The notes beneath the pieces are model-generated. The model searched no databases. It saw only the letters and a list, made by a program, of their open reading frames with translations, and was not told the origin of the DNA. Positions 34,913-44,172 of a stretch of 63,799 nt of DNA are shown piece by piece (positions within the stretch are counted from its first letter, which is position 1; the number at the start of each line of letters is the position of its first letter). The stretch covers positions 1 to 63,799 of the forward strand of contig JBGRQA010000032.1 of assembly GCA_041725895.1 (NCBI GenBank), in the 5' to 3' direction. The DNA is from JBGRQA01 sp041725895. Its GTDB lineage: Bacteria > Bacteroidota > Bacteroidia > Bacteroidales > Marinifilaceae. Made by a program: the position numbers and the translations under genes.

Positions 34913-36748
34913 ATGTTGCGAATGCTTCTAAAAACAATAAAGTTTCTGCTGCTCACTGCTATCATCGGTGTTGTTGTATTCCTGATCAACCTGATCTGGT
35001 TCCGCCCGATCTTTATTGATCATTTCTACAACAAGGTAATGGTGTGCTACCTGCTGGAGGATCCGGAAACCATCACCATGGCAGGTGTACCTTATCTGAA
35101 TGACTGGTACAAGGATGAATTAACAGATGTCTCAGAAAAACACAAAGCTGCTCTTCGAAAGAAAACGGAGACCTATCTGACTACCCTGCGAAGCTATTCC
35201 AAAAAATGGCAATCACCAGAACAGCTGCTCAATACAAAAATACTGGAAACCTTCCTGTCTGATTTGGTGGAGGGCCACCAATTCCCCTATCACGATTACC
35301 CCGTAAATCAATTCAATGGAATACAGTCTACCCTGCCCTCTTTTTTAGACAGCTACCACAAAGTGGAAAAGCCATCGGATGCAAAGGCCTACATCTCCCG
35401 CCTGTCGAAATTCGACACCAAATTCGACCAGGTAATTGAGAGCTTGCAGATCCGGGAGGAGAAAAACATTCTTCCGCCTAAATTTGTAATCGAAAAAGTA
35501 CTGAAGCAAATCCGGGAATTTATTGCTCCTCCTACCGAACAGAACCTTCTGTACACCTCCTTTAAACACAAACTGGAGCATGCAAAACAGGATCTAAATA
35601 CAGAGAAATACCTGAAGCAGGCAAAGGCAGAGTTGGAATCCACCGTTTTTCCAGCCTACCGAAAACTGATTGCCCAACTGGGCCAAATGCAATTAAAAGC
35701 CACCAACGATGCAGGGGTTTGGAAACTTCCCCGCGGGTACGAATTCTACTCCTACCTTTTAAAGCACTATACAACGGTTGATATCAAACCAGAGGAGGTA
35801 CATGAGCTGGGCCTGCTGGAAGTGGCGCGAATCCAGTCTCAAATGCGGGCACTGCTGGCCAGCCGGGGGTATACCAATCAATCCAAGAGCGTAAGTCGCT
35901 ACCTCCGGCAAATTGCCCGAGAGAAACGCTTCGTGTATCCCGAAAAGGAAGAAAGCAAAGAGCAATGCTTAAAAGATTTCCAAAACATCATTGCAAGTAT
36001 CGAAAGCAAACTTGATGATATTTTTGAAATTCGTCCCCAGGCTCCCCTTGAGGTAAAAAGGGTACCCCCCTTCAAGGAGAAATCGTCCGCTTTTGCCTAC
36101 TACGAGCCCCCTTCCCTGGATGGAAAGCGGGGAGGTATTTTTTACATTCGGCTGGATGCATTGAACGAATTGCCTAAATTTGATATGCCCACCCTGGCCA
36201 TTCACGAAGGAATTCCGGGCCACCATTTCCAATTGGCCATTCAATCGGAATTAAAAGGATTGCCACTGTTCCGAAACCTGATTCCCTTTACTGCCTATGT
36301 GGAGGGTTGGGCAATGTATACCGAGCAACTGGTTTGGGAGGAAGGCTACTACGATGGAGATCCCTACGGCAACCTGGGACGGCTGAAGTCTGAATTGTTC
36401 CGGGCTGTGCGACTGGTGGTAGACAGCGGCATCCACTACAAACGCTGGAGCCGCGAACATGCCATTGCCTACATGAAAGCCAACACCGGTATGGGACAAA
36501 AAGAAATCGAAGCCGAAGTGGAACGCTACATCGTTCTGCCCGGGCAGGCCTGCGCCTATACCATTGGCATGCAAAAAATACTGGAACTACGGCAAAAAGC
36601 AAGGCAAGCCTTAGGGGAACAATTCAAAATCAAGAAATTCCACAGCGTCGTACTGCAAAACGGCTCCCTCCCCCTTGAGGTTTTGGAACAGTTGGTAGAA
36701 AAATACATCTCAGAGACGAAAAAAGCTGACACATTGGTTGTAAAGTAA
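34913..36748 (+). CDS. DUF885 family putative metallopeptidase, membrane anchored
   Basis: A 611-residue protein with one N-terminal transmembrane helix (FLLLTAIIGVVVFLINLIWF) and no lipobox. The zinc-binding motif HEGIPGHH (His431, Glu432, His437) is the hallmark of the DUF885 family, whose crystal members are gluzincin-like carboxypeptidases, with a downstream acidic ligand expected around TAYVEGWAMYTEQ. Length matches the family. It would act in the periplasm, facing outward from the membrane anchor. Its last 70 codons are partly duplicated, as a decayed fragment, about 2 kb downstream (38610). No operon partner is seen. Confidence 0.85.
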   Translation: MLRMLLKTIKFLLLTAIIGVVVFLINLIWFRPIFIDHFYNKVMVCYLLEDPETITMAGVPYLNDWYKDELTDVSEKHKAALRKKTETYLTTLRSYSKKWQSPEQLLNTKILETFLSDLVEGHQFPYHDYPVNQFNGIQSTLPSFLDSYHKVEKPSDAKAYISRLSKFDTKFDQVIESLQIREEKNILPPKFVIEKVLKQIREFIAPPTEQNLLYTSFKHKLEHAKQDLNTEKYLKQAKAELESTVFPAYRKLIAQLGQMQLKATNDAGVWKLPRGYEFYSYLLKHYTTVDIKPEEVHELGLLEVARIQSQMRALLASRGYTNQSKSVSRYLRQIAREKRFVYPEKEESKEQCLKDFQNIIASIESKLDDIFEIRPQAPLEVKRVPPFKEKSSAFAYYEPPSLDGKRGGIFYIRLDALNELPKFDMPTLAIHEGIPGHHFQLAIQSELKGLPLFRNLIPFTAYVEGWAMYTEQLVWEEGYYDGDPYGNLGRLKSELFRAVRLVVDSGIHYKRWSREHAIAYMKANTGMGQKEIEAEVERYIVLPGQACAYTIGMQKILELRQKARQALGEQFKIKKFHSVVLQNGSLPLEVLEQLVEKYISETKKADTLVVK

Positions 36749-37097
36749 ATCGCAACATGAAAATCAATACAAAAGATACCTCCATTCCCTACTAAAACAG
36801 GAAAAATCGATAGGCTTATCTATCACCAACAGGATTTCAGCGAAAAATCTAAGGAAAAACCCGATTCTATCGAAAAGGGAATGTGAAGGAACTTACCTTC
36901 TCCTATTATTATCAACATAAAACAGCAAAGGAAAGAAAAACCAACTTCTCCCAACTCTTCTTTTACCTCAACAACAAACAGTAACATACTAAACTATAAC
37001 ACATCAAGCAAAACAAAAGACAACACAATATTTTAATATTATATTTTATGTACATTTGCGTATTGTTACATAATACAAAACTATTAAAATCAAAAAC
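36749..37097. other. intergenic leader of lipoprotein gene 1 (first copy of duplication)
   Basis: 350 bases between DUF885 and the first TIG lipoprotein. Its right half is repeated at about 38680-39022, upstream of the second lipoprotein (shared words: ATCGCAA, AAAACAGGAAAAA-like, GATTTCAGCGAAAAA-like). It holds a TACATTTG promoter box at 37051. Confidence 0.6.
37051..37058 (+). promoter_or_regulatory. promoter -7 box of TIG lipoprotein gene 1
   Basis: TACATTTG is an exact match to TAnnTTTG, 47 bases upstream of the GTG start at 37098. The same box is conserved at the second gene (38975-38982), where the distance to the start is 48 bases. Upstream AT-rich stretch TTTTAATATTATATTTTA may assist. 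Confidence 0.55.
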
Positions 37098-38315
37098 GTG
37101 AAAACTAAATTTTTATTACTCTTGCTACTTGTGGGATTGGTTAACTTCTCCTGTAGCGACGACAACGATGATCCTGTTGTAATTTTAAAGGCTGATAAAC
37201 TTAGCATCAACGAAGGAAAAGTTGGTGACGAAGTTGTTCTAACCGGCGAAGGTTTTAGCGAAAACAAGGAGGAGAACATTGTTTCCTTTAACGAAGTGCA
37301 AGCTACAATACTGCAAGCCTCTGCCAGTGAATTAAAGGTAACAGTTCCCGAGGGAGCAACTACTGGAAAACTAACCGTAAAGGTAGCCGAAAAATCTATT
37401 GATTTTGGTGTATTCACCGTAAGAAGGGAAACCCTGTTCATGATCAAATCTGATTATTCAGGAGAAGTGGACAAAGAAACATTAATAACAATGGACCCTA
37501 CAACCGGAGAGGAGCAAATCTACTGTGAATTGCCTGCATTTGGAGCAAATTGGCTTTACTCCAGTATTACTTACCTGGCCAAAACAAATGAACTGGCAAT
37601 TCTGGCAATAAGCGAAGAATCCGGAAAAGATGTTGGCTTGTGCATGGTAAACCTGGAAACCAAAGTCTGTTCAAAAGTTGAACTAGAGGGAGAGGATAGA
37701 TACTATTACTATGACCTGTTTTCTGATAAGGAAGACAATCTATACGCAACGAAGTGTCCGGACATGTCCCAAGATCATGTATATATGATGAAAATAGACC
37801 CAAGCACTGGAACACAAAAGGTATTCCAGGAATATTCAGATAGCTATTCTTTTGGCTTACCAATTTATTTTGAAGAGGCCAATGAAGTTGTTGTTATGAT
37901 TGCGGATGACTATGATTATAGTGTATCCAGGCTTGGTAAAATTAATATGGAGAATGGGACCAAATCAGACATCAACCTAAAAGAAACCGGAAATTATCAG
38001 GGTCTAACCGCCGATAAGGACAACAATCTATATTTTATTAAGAAAGATAGAGGTCAGGATGAAGCCGTTGGAATTAAACTGAATCTTGAAACCGGTAAAG
38101 AAGAAACTTTTATTAAGTTTCAAGAAACAAATCACTATTTGGGAAAACCGATCTACTTCCAAACCACAAATGAATTGTTGTACTTACCAGAAGATAACGG
38201 AGATTCCACTTTATATTTACTTAAAGTAAATCTGGATAACAAATCTATACTAAAAATTGAACTGAATCCAGGTGAAAACATTTATTACGGAAACATGATC
38301 CCTCTTTACATGTAA
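37098..38315 (+). CDS. TIG/beta-propeller surface lipoprotein 1
   Basis: A 405-residue lipoprotein starting with GTG (MKTKFLLLLLLVGLVNFSC, lipid Cys19), followed by SDDNDD, an acidic tail of the kind that sends Bacteroidetes lipoproteins to the cell surface. Residues about 27-108 form an IPT/TIG immunoglobulin-like domain (INEGKVGDEVVLTGEGF). The rest has repeated blocks such as MDPTTGEEQI, MKIDPSTGTQK and NLETGKEETF, consistent with a six-bladed beta-propeller of about 45 residues per blade. No enzyme motif is visible; binding of a ligand or polysaccharide is likely. It is a recent tandem duplicate of the gene at 39023. Confidence 0.8.
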   Translation: MKTKFLLLLLLVGLVNFSCSDDNDDPVVILKADKLSINEGKVGDEVVLTGEGFSENKEENIVSFNEVQATILQASASELKVTVPEGATTGKLTVKVAEKSIDFGVFTVRRETLFMIKSDYSGEVDKETLITMDPTTGEEQIYCELPAFGANWLYSSITYLAKTNELAILAISEESGKDVGLCMVNLETKVCSKVELEGEDRYYYYDLFSDKEDNLYATKCPDMSQDHVYMMKIDPSTGTQKVFQEYSDSYSFGLPIYFEEANEVVVMIADDYDYSVSRLGKINMENGTKSDINLKETGNYQGLTADKDNNLYFIKKDRGQDEAVGIKLNLETGKEETFIKFQETNHYLGKPIYFQTTNELLYLPEDNGDSTLYLLKVNLDNKSILKIELNPGENIYYGNMIPLYM

Positions 38316-38508
38316 TACCATTTTAGAAAATCGGAGCTGTTTATAGCCCCGTTACAATGGGGTATAATACCAAAATATTATTTGTTAGTCAGGAGATGTA
38401 TAGTATTGAATGGCTTATACAAATAAACAATCGGTAGAATTCATATAAACGGTAAGAACTATTAAACGGTCCTTGAAAACAGGTGCCGGTATAATACTAC
38501 AACATATC

Positions 38509-38550
38509 AAAGAACGTAACTTGAACCAAGTTACGTTCTTTTTTTTGCAT
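38509..38550 (+). terminator. terminator of TIG lipoprotein gene 1
   Basis: A perfect 15-bp stem (38509-38523 with 38527-38541), 3-nt loop, followed by a run of T. It is duplicated in shorter form after the second gene (40315-40345). Confidence 0.88.
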
Positions 38551-38609
38551 TTACACAAAATAAATACTACCGCTATCAAAAGCGTAAGTAGATAGCTTCA
38601 GCACTTCAC

Positions 38610-38676
38610 CGTTCTGCCCGGGCAGGCCTGTGCCTATACCATTGGAATGCAAAAGAAGCATACACATTTGTGGTAA
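38610..38676 (+). pseudogene. fragment of DUF885 3' end left by segmental duplication
   Basis: Bases 38610-38654 are nearly identical (43 of 45 or so) to 36532-36576 inside the DUF885 gene; then about 150 bases are missing and the match resumes at 38661 with the words ACACATT, GTAAAG and ATCGCAA of the DUF885 gene end (36730-36755). The fragment has no start codon and cannot be functional. Confidence 0.75.
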
Positions 38677-38974
38677 AGAAAATCGCAATTTCATTTAATA
38701 CAGCACCTCTATCTCATTTTAAACAGAAAAAACCAATAGAGTTACCTCTCTCCTACAGGATTGCAGCAAAAAGGTTAAAGGAAAACCTGATTCAATAGTA
38801 AAGAGAAGACGAAAGATCGAACTCCCCCATGTTATACACAACATAAAATAATACTAAAAGGGTATTTACTTCTACCATTTCAGCAGCAAAAAGGAAAGAA
38901 CACAAATAAACAAAATCAGTACATAACAATCCAAAAAAAAGGACAAGCAAAACAACTTCATATTTATTTTTATG

Positions 38975-38982
38975 TACATTTG
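38975..38982 (+). promoter_or_regulatory. promoter -7 box of TIG lipoprotein gene 2
   Basis: TACATTTG, the same box as at 37051, 41 bases before the GTG start at 39023. It lies inside an in-frame longer reading that begins at 38972; that reading is therefore too long. Confidence 0.55.
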
Positions 38983-39022
38983 TCATGTATTACATAATAT
39001 TAAACCATTAAAATCAAAAAAC

Positions 39023-40249
39023 GTGAAAACTAAATTTTTACTTCTCGTGCTTCTTATGGGATTGATAAACTTTTCCTGTAGCGACGACAACGATGATCCT
39101 GTTGTAATTTTAAAGGCGGATAAACTCAACATCAACGAAGGAATAGTTGGTGATGAAGTTGTTCTAACCGGCGAAGGTTTTAGCGAAAACAAAGAGGAAA
39201 ACATTGTTTCCTTTAACGAGGTACAAGCCACAATACTGCAAGCCTCTGCCAGTGAATTAAAGGTAATAGTTCCCGAGGGAGCCACTACCGGAAATCTAAC
39301 CGTAAAGGTGGCCGATAAATCTATTGATTTTGGAGTATTCACCGTAAAAAAGGAAATTCTGTTCTTTATCAAAGCAAAATATTCTAATGATGATGTAGTG
39401 AGTACAATTGTCTCATTGGATCCTGCTACCGGTGAAGAATTAGATAAATACGAATTGCCGGTTCTTGAAGAGGATGTATGCTATTCTTCCATGACCTACC
39501 TGGCCAAAACAAATGAGATTGCCATTTTAGCAGTCGACGAAGAAAATGGTAAAAATATATCCCTGTACAAAATGAACCTGGAAACCAAAAACACAACCAA
39601 AGTTGATCTACAGGGAGAGGATCGCTTCTACTACTGGGAAATGGTTTCAGACAAAGATGACAATCTGTATCTAAATAAAACTTCTTTTACTGGAGATGCC
39701 GTTTATCTGATGAAAGTTGATCCTGTAACAGGAAAGCAAAAGGTTTTCTACCAAAACTCCGAATCTGATATAATCGAATTTGTTTACTTAAATTACCTTG
39801 AAGAAACCAATGAAATCGTAATGGCGATTTTAAACAATGATAATAACGATACCATATCGAAACTGTTTAAAATCAATTTGGAGAACGGAACCAAATCAGA
39901 AATCGCCCTTTCGCAAAAAGGAAATTACGAAGCTTTGGGTGCGGACAATGCCAACAACCTTTACTTACTAAAAGATGGTTATGACGAAAATCAACCATCA
40001 AAAATCTTAAAACTTGACCAGACCACTGGCAGCGAGGAAACTATCCATGAATTAAAAAAACCGAACTATTGCTATACTCAACCTGTATATTTAGAAAGCA
40101 CAAACGAATTGGTTTATTGCCCATTTGATGAAGAGGGAACAGACCAATTTCTACTAAAAGTGAACCTGGAAACCAAAGCTACCAAAGAAATCGTACTAAA
40201 TAACAGCGAGGTACTATATTACGAAAGCATGATTAAAATCTACAGATAA
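39023..40249 (+). CDS. TIG/beta-propeller surface lipoprotein 2
   Basis: A 408-residue paralogue of the gene at 37098. GTG start by analogy with gene 1 (MKTKFLLLVLLMGLINFSC); the in-frame ATG at 38972 would put the -7 promoter box inside the gene. The signal peptide, lipid cysteine, SDDNDD tail and TIG domain are nearly identical to gene 1 (only a handful of changes in about 93 residues), while the propeller half differs in most positions (for example LDPATGEELDKYELPV, KVDPVTGKQKVFYQ, KLDQTTGSEETIHEL). This contrast suggests conversion of the N-terminal half or diversifying selection on the C-terminal half. Confidence 0.8.
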   Translation: MKTKFLLLVLLMGLINFSCSDDNDDPVVILKADKLNINEGIVGDEVVLTGEGFSENKEENIVSFNEVQATILQASASELKVIVPEGATTGNLTVKVADKSIDFGVFTVKKEILFFIKAKYSNDDVVSTIVSLDPATGEELDKYELPVLEEDVCYSSMTYLAKTNEIAILAVDEENGKNISLYKMNLETKNTTKVDLQGEDRFYYWEMVSDKDDNLYLNKTSFTGDAVYLMKVDPVTGKQKVFYQNSESDIIEFVYLNYLEETNEIVMAILNNDNNDTISKLFKINLENGTKSEIALSQKGNYEALGADNANNLYLLKDGYDENQPSKILKLDQTTGSEETIHELKKPNYCYTQPVYLESTNELVYCPFDEEGTDQFLLKVNLETKATKEIVLNNSEVLYYESMIKIYR

Positions 40250-40314
40250 TTCAATGCCTGCAGATGAAAGGCGTTTGAATGAGACCGCCTAAAAAACAAA
40301 GCAATATTTCAAAG

Positions 40315-40345
40315 AACGTAACTCTAACCAAGTTACGTTTTTTTT
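40315..40345 (+). terminator. terminator of TIG lipoprotein gene 2
   Basis: A 9-bp stem (40315-40323 with 40331-40339) followed by a T run. It is the diverged copy of the terminator at 38509: the outer part AAAGAACGTAACT is retained but the inner loop is larger because of base changes. Confidence 0.8.
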
Positions 40346-40385
40346 GCATTTTTAACCATAGACATTTAACTGCCAAAATCGAAGA

Positions 40386-40413
40386 GCCAGGAAGTATCCT
40401 ACCCCGACTATTG
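40386..40413. repeat. diverged copy of the 28-base palindromic repeat
   Basis: Matches the element at 34185 at 24 of 28 positions: GCCAGGAAGTATCCT then ACCCCGACTATTG. The palindrome is broken by base changes, so it looks like an old copy. Confidence 0.55.
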
Positions 40414-40478
40414 AAGTGTGAATCAGCAGGAAACCTCTTTCAATTCAAACTCTATATTAAAAACATCCGAAGCAAAAA

Positions 40479-40512
40479 AACCGGCTCCAAAATAGAAGCC
40501 GGTTCTCTATAT
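40479..40512 (-). terminator. terminator of satP
   Basis: A perfect stem AACCGGCT / AGCCGGTT on the minus strand, loop of about 10, followed by a long T run (A run on the plus strand at 40478-40486). It lies just after the stop of the satP gene at 40526. Confidence 0.75.
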
Positions 40513-40525
40513 TCTTAGGGAAAGA

Positions 40526-41089
40526 TTAGCCCAGGGGCAATACATCTCTTCCAAAAGTCTCCTTAAACAGTTGCGCCATGGCAATGTAAACCGCCAAACC
40601 ACCACAGAAAACACCTTCGATACCTGCAATGGTTTTAATCAGGTGGATTCCGGTGAAATCGGCAATAGCCAAAAGGGCAAACAGAGCCACAACGGTAGCA
40701 AATAGTAGTTTCATGGCAAAGTTCATACTAAAAGTGGCTACATAAAGTCCCAATGAGAACAAGCCCCAAACGGTGAGGTACCATCCCATTGCGATTGGAC
40801 TTGGTGCAGTTCCCAATCCCAATTGGGGCAGCAGAATCAATACCACCAGAGTCAGCCAAAATGCTCCGTAAGAGGTAAATGCAATCATTCCGAACATATT
40901 GTTCTTCTTAAACTCCAGCATACCTACCAGGATTTGAACGATACCGCCCATAAAAATACCCATGGCCAGCACCATTGTATCCAATCCGAACAATCCTGCA
41001 TTGTGCAGATTCAGTAAGATCGTTGCCAATCCAAAGCCAATCAGTCCTAATGGTCCCGGGTTAGCCGTTTCTTCAATTTTGTTAGTCAT
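40526..41089 (-). CDS. satP: acetate/succinate permease of the SatP (YaaH/GPR1/FUN34) family
   Basis: A 187-residue inner-membrane protein with six hydrophobic segments. It has the family start motif NPGPLGLIGFG (as in NPAPLGL of E. coli SatP) and the hexameric channel pattern of small residues (GIFMGGIVQILVG, FGMIAFTSYGAFW). It moves acetate, propionate or succinate with protons. The length matches SatP (188). It is monocistronic, with a promoter box 48 bases upstream and a terminator downstream. Confidence 0.9.
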   Translation of the reverse strand: MTNKIEETANPGPLGLIGFGLATILLNLHNAGLFGLDTMVLAMGIFMGGIVQILVGMLEFKKNNMFGMIAFTSYGAFWLTLVVLILLPQLGLGTAPSPIAMGWYLTVWGLFSLGLYVATFSMNFAMKLLFATVVALFALLAIADFTGIHLIKTIAGIEGVFCGGLAVYIAMAQLFKETFGRDVLPLG

Positions 41090-41136
41090 AATTAGGTTAA
41101 TTTTAAGTTATTGGTTCTCTTGAAAAAATGAAGCCA

Positions 41137-41144
41137 CAAAACTA
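41137..41144 (-). promoter_or_regulatory. promoter -7 box of satP
   Basis: On the minus strand TAGTTTTG matches TAnnTTTG exactly, 48 bases upstream of the satP ATG at 41089. A TTTTG lies about 14 bases further upstream, closer than the usual -33 spacing. Confidence 0.45.
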
Positions 41145-41294
41145 TAAAATTAAGCCTTCAAAACGCCATGCAGCACAACTGTTTTTTGCCTTATTTTTAT
41201 GCAAAATCTGCACCTCTCATTTGAATTTATCATATTCCCGAACAATCTATGGGATTGAGCCTTGAATCAAAAAAGAGCGGATCTATTGCAGAAT

Positions 41295-42788
41295 TTAACC
41301 TCTGCCCCTCATAAACTCGAAAACACTTCTAATTACAGGATCCTTTTCGTCCTTGAAATGAAATGGATCGTCCTCCACAATATGATCGGGAATAACGCCA
41401 TGATTTTTGCCTGTTTCCTCTACATCCTCAGAACCTGGATACCAGAATTTCTTGGAAGAAACCCGGATATTCAACAGCACATTGGGTGTAAAATAAGATT
41501 TTGCCTCACCACACTGTACTACAGGACAACCGGTTTCGGTTCCAAATGTATGAGCTATTCCATAATGCTGAAAAACATTGGCAAACTCCGTTGCACTGGA
41601 AAAAGTTCTGGTATTAAATACAACATATTTATTCCCATAAAAAAACAGGGAATCCGGCACCGCACGCGGACTTCTTTCCTTTATATCCCAGGTATCGACA
41701 ATCTCTTTGCTACTAAAATAGAGATGGCGTTCCCAGGAGAAAAAGGGGTAAAGAGGAAACAACAAAGTATTCATTACAGAACGACGTTGCCTGCGATAGA
41801 ACTTTCGGCTTTCCCTATCCAACTTATAATTGATCTCCTTTCTCACCATAGTATATGGTTTTTTGGTAAGATGCTTTAAAAACAGTTTGGCCACCAACTC
41901 GGATCCCCCTAGGTTGTTTCGAAGATCGATAATCAGATCCTTGATCCCGGATCTCCCAATGGAATCGAACAATTGGTTAACCACCGTATCCATCTTTTGA
42001 TATTCATTCCAGTTTTGAATCACCAAATCGTTGATCTCCAAATAGCCCACTTTGCTCTCCAAAACCCTGTAATTAAATCCCCTGCTGCGGCTTAAGTCCT
42101 TATCTTTCCCTTTTACTTTAACAGTATTTTCCTTACCTGTATCCGAATCGATGTAGGAAATCACAAATTGATCCTTAAAGTTATAGCTATCAAAAAGTAA
42201 TTTGCCAAATCTCTCTTCAATGGTTCGGTACTTGTATTGAAGGCTGAAGGCCCCCATGTTGTCCAGTAGTTTTCCTACAATCCGGTCAACGGGAATACTG
42301 TTCACCGATACGATCTCACTATTGGCTGGAATTTCTCCCTTTCCCGAATCACCTGCAAACAATCTGCCGTTTTTCATGTAAACCGAAAAGGGAAAAAAGG
42401 TTCCCCCATTATCCAAATGCATGTAGTAAAAATCGTTGGGTAAAGATAATCCTGTATGACCATCTTTTACACTTGCTACGATGGGCGCCACACGATTGTA
42501 AAACTCTCGTCGGGTCAAACTATCCGGAAGCTGGCTTTCCAATTCACTGAATTTTCTATCCAGTTCTTCTTTCGAAACAGATTCGTAAAGAGAAGGATGA
42601 ATACTCAAAGCACTCTTAATATAGCTGATGTCCTTTACGATTTCCTTTCGGCTGAATTTCTCCCGAAACAAATTCTTTGGAGGTTTCTTGTCTGCATAGC
42701 AAGTTCCAATACAGGCAAGTAACAGAACCACCAGAACAAGCTGGTGCAGGAATGGATTTCGACTTGTGTTGTTGTTTATTACTTTCAT
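41295..42788 (-). CDS. S41-family serine peptidase, exported
   Basis: A 497-residue enzyme with a signal peptide (LVLVVLLLACIGTCYADK). It has the S41 catalytic fold: an early DGHTGLS motif (His), LIIDLRNNLGGSELVA, and the nucleophile region TFSSATEFAN with serine at 397/398, followed by GTETGCP. The DGHT histidine and lack of a lysine following the serine indicate the tricorn-like rather than the CtpA-like subfamily. It would act on proteins in the periplasm. It is not part of the downstream sigma/TonB operon: the terminator at 43102 separates them. Confidence 0.85.
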   Translation of the reverse strand: MKVINNNTSRNPFLHQLVLVVLLLACIGTCYADKKPPKNLFREKFSRKEIVKDISYIKSALSIHPSLYESVSKEELDRKFSELESQLPDSLTRREFYNRVAPIVASVKDGHTGLSLPNDFYYMHLDNGGTFFPFSVYMKNGRLFAGDSGKGEIPANSEIVSVNSIPVDRIVGKLLDNMGAFSLQYKYRTIEERFGKLLFDSYNFKDQFVISYIDSDTGKENTVKVKGKDKDLSRSRGFNYRVLESKVGYLEINDLVIQNWNEYQKMDTVVNQLFDSIGRSGIKDLIIDLRNNLGGSELVAKLFLKHLTKKPYTMVRKEINYKLDRESRKFYRRQRRSVMNTLLFPLYPFFSWERHLYFSSKEIVDTWDIKERSPRAVPDSLFFYGNKYVVFNTRTFSSATEFANVFQHYGIAHTFGTETGCPVVQCGEAKSYFTPNVLLNIRVSSKKFWYPGSEDVEETGKNHGVIPDHIVEDDPFHFKDEKDPVIRSVFEFMRGRG

Positions 42789-43101
42789 ACTCCTTGTAAT
42801 TTTTTTTGAAAATGAAGAGAACTACCATATAATTGAATCTCCTCATCTGATTTGATCTTCTGACGAAGGGATCATTCATAATGTTACACCAAACTCCTAT
42901 CCCCTTTAGGCACACAATACAACCACAAGCAACTAAACCCTAGAAATACAACCAAATATCCAACCACAAAAAACTACAAAACCAACCCATTCTTATCTTA
43001 CAATAATTTACAAAAGAATTATCACATCCCAATACTCCAACTTGAACCGATAGCAAAAAAACAATAAGAATGTTAGCCCCACTACCTGTTAGGCAATAAA
43101 A
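42789..43101. other. gap between S41 gene and TonB operon end
   Basis: About 310 bases of AT-rich sequence upstream of the S41 gene. No reading of note and no clear promoter box; contains the S41 leader. Confidence 0.4.
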
Positions 43102-43128
43102 AACCGGACTTCCAATAGAAGTCCGGTT
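43102..43128 (-). terminator. terminator of the sigma/FecR/TonB/DUF4249 operon
   Basis: A perfect 11-bp stem (43102-43112 with 43118-43128, loop of 5). On the minus strand it ends in a run of six T. It lies about 40 bases past the stop of the DUF4249 gene (43170). Confidence 0.85.
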
Positions 43129-43169
43129 ACTTGTCTGATTATATTGCATGCCTGAGTCCAAAGCTCAGC

Positions 43170-44066
43170 TTATCGTTTTTTTCTTTTTACGCTCACAGCA
43201 GAGGCATGAAACAACCCCATTGCTCCATTGCTAACATTTCCAGGCGGAGAAGCCGGAGCAGGTGAAAAAGCACCCCCGTCGGCATCAAACTGATTGATTA
43301 CCCCGCTATAGAATTCGTAAGCCTGTTTACTCAAAGATTCAAGGTAAACCACCACTTCACTACCGGGACTTATCAATTGATAAAAATCACTTCCCGATGG
43401 GCTTTGCCCGTCATCAACCTCCAAACCATCCACATAGGGTTCCAGAAACTCATCACTCAAAACAGAGAACACCCAATTCCGATTGGAACCGAAAAAACCA
43501 TCTGCAGAATAGTACATCAGGTAGTAATTCTTCACCCCCTGGGGTTCCTGGAAATAGATCAGCGGAATATCTACATCCTCGTTCTTGGCTTCCAAATGTT
43601 TGGTGCGAAAATCGATCTTCTCAATTTCCGGTACTGCTTCCATTCGATCTCTCGCTGTATAAATTTCCCCTTTCCACTCAATAGCAAGTGTATAGGTTCG
43701 GCCAACAACTCCCTGCAGGTTCTCTACAACATACCACCCCTCGTTCTCGGGATACATTCCTTCCCGTTTGCCAATGTAACGAAATGACTCAGAATTGCCT
43801 ATATCATCACTGATCCGAACAACTGCATCAGTCACTGGCTTTTCAGGAGAAGAGGTAGAAAAAGAATAATCCGGCTTTACTACCTCTGACAGAGATTGAG
43901 TCAATCTCACATAGTAAGGTCCTGCCTGATTGGTAATACATCCCTCTACAACCAGAAGAGCTTCCTGTTCCTCAAACTCAAAGTCAAACTCTTCACTGCA
44001 GGAACTCAATCCCAATAGAATCAGCCCCAACAGAATTATATTATTATGGTTTCGTAAACAATTCAT
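43170..44066 (-). CDS. DUF4249 surface lipoprotein
   Basis: A 298-residue lipoprotein: lipobox LLGLSSC, lipid Cys23, then SEEFDFEFEEQE, an acidic run that is likely a surface-export signal. The body matches the DUF4249 family, beta-rich partners that sit beside TonB receptors in Bacteroidetes, with typical patterns LVVEGCITNQAGPYYVRLTQS (written here in part) and GRTYTLAIEWKGEIY. Its operon partner is the TonB receptor 106 bases upstream. It probably helps capture the receptor's ligand at the surface, in the manner of SusD, but is not homologous to it. Confidence 0.85.
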   Translation of the reverse strand: MNCLRNHNNIILLGLILLGLSSCSEEFDFEFEEQEALLVVEGCITNQAGPYYVRLTQSLSEVVKPDYSFSTSSPEKPVTDAVVRISDDIGNSESFRYIGKREGMYPENEGWYVVENLQGVVGRTYTLAIEWKGEIYTARDRMEAVPEIEKIDFRTKHLEAKNEDVDIPLIYFQEPQGVKNYYLMYYSADGFFGSNRNWVFSVLSDEFLEPYVDGLEVDDGQSPSGSDFYQLISPGSEVVVYLESLSKQAYEFYSGVINQFDADGGAFSPAPASPPGNVSNGAMGLFHASAVSVKRKKR

Positions 44067-44172
44067 TTGCTAACATTTTCTTATTAAGGTCCCTCCAATG
44101 CTTATCGGAAGGAAGTTGATAATTGACAATCACGTGCATGTAACAATTTTCACATAGCTCGCTTCATTAAAA

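Larger units (their letters stand above)
38316..39022. other. intergenic region holding the duplication junction
   Basis: About 700 bases between the two paralogous lipoprotein genes. It contains a very strong terminator (38509-38541), a decayed DUF885 3' fragment (38610-38676), and a diverged copy of the leader seen at 36749-37097, including a TACATTTG box at 38975. Confidence 0.6.
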
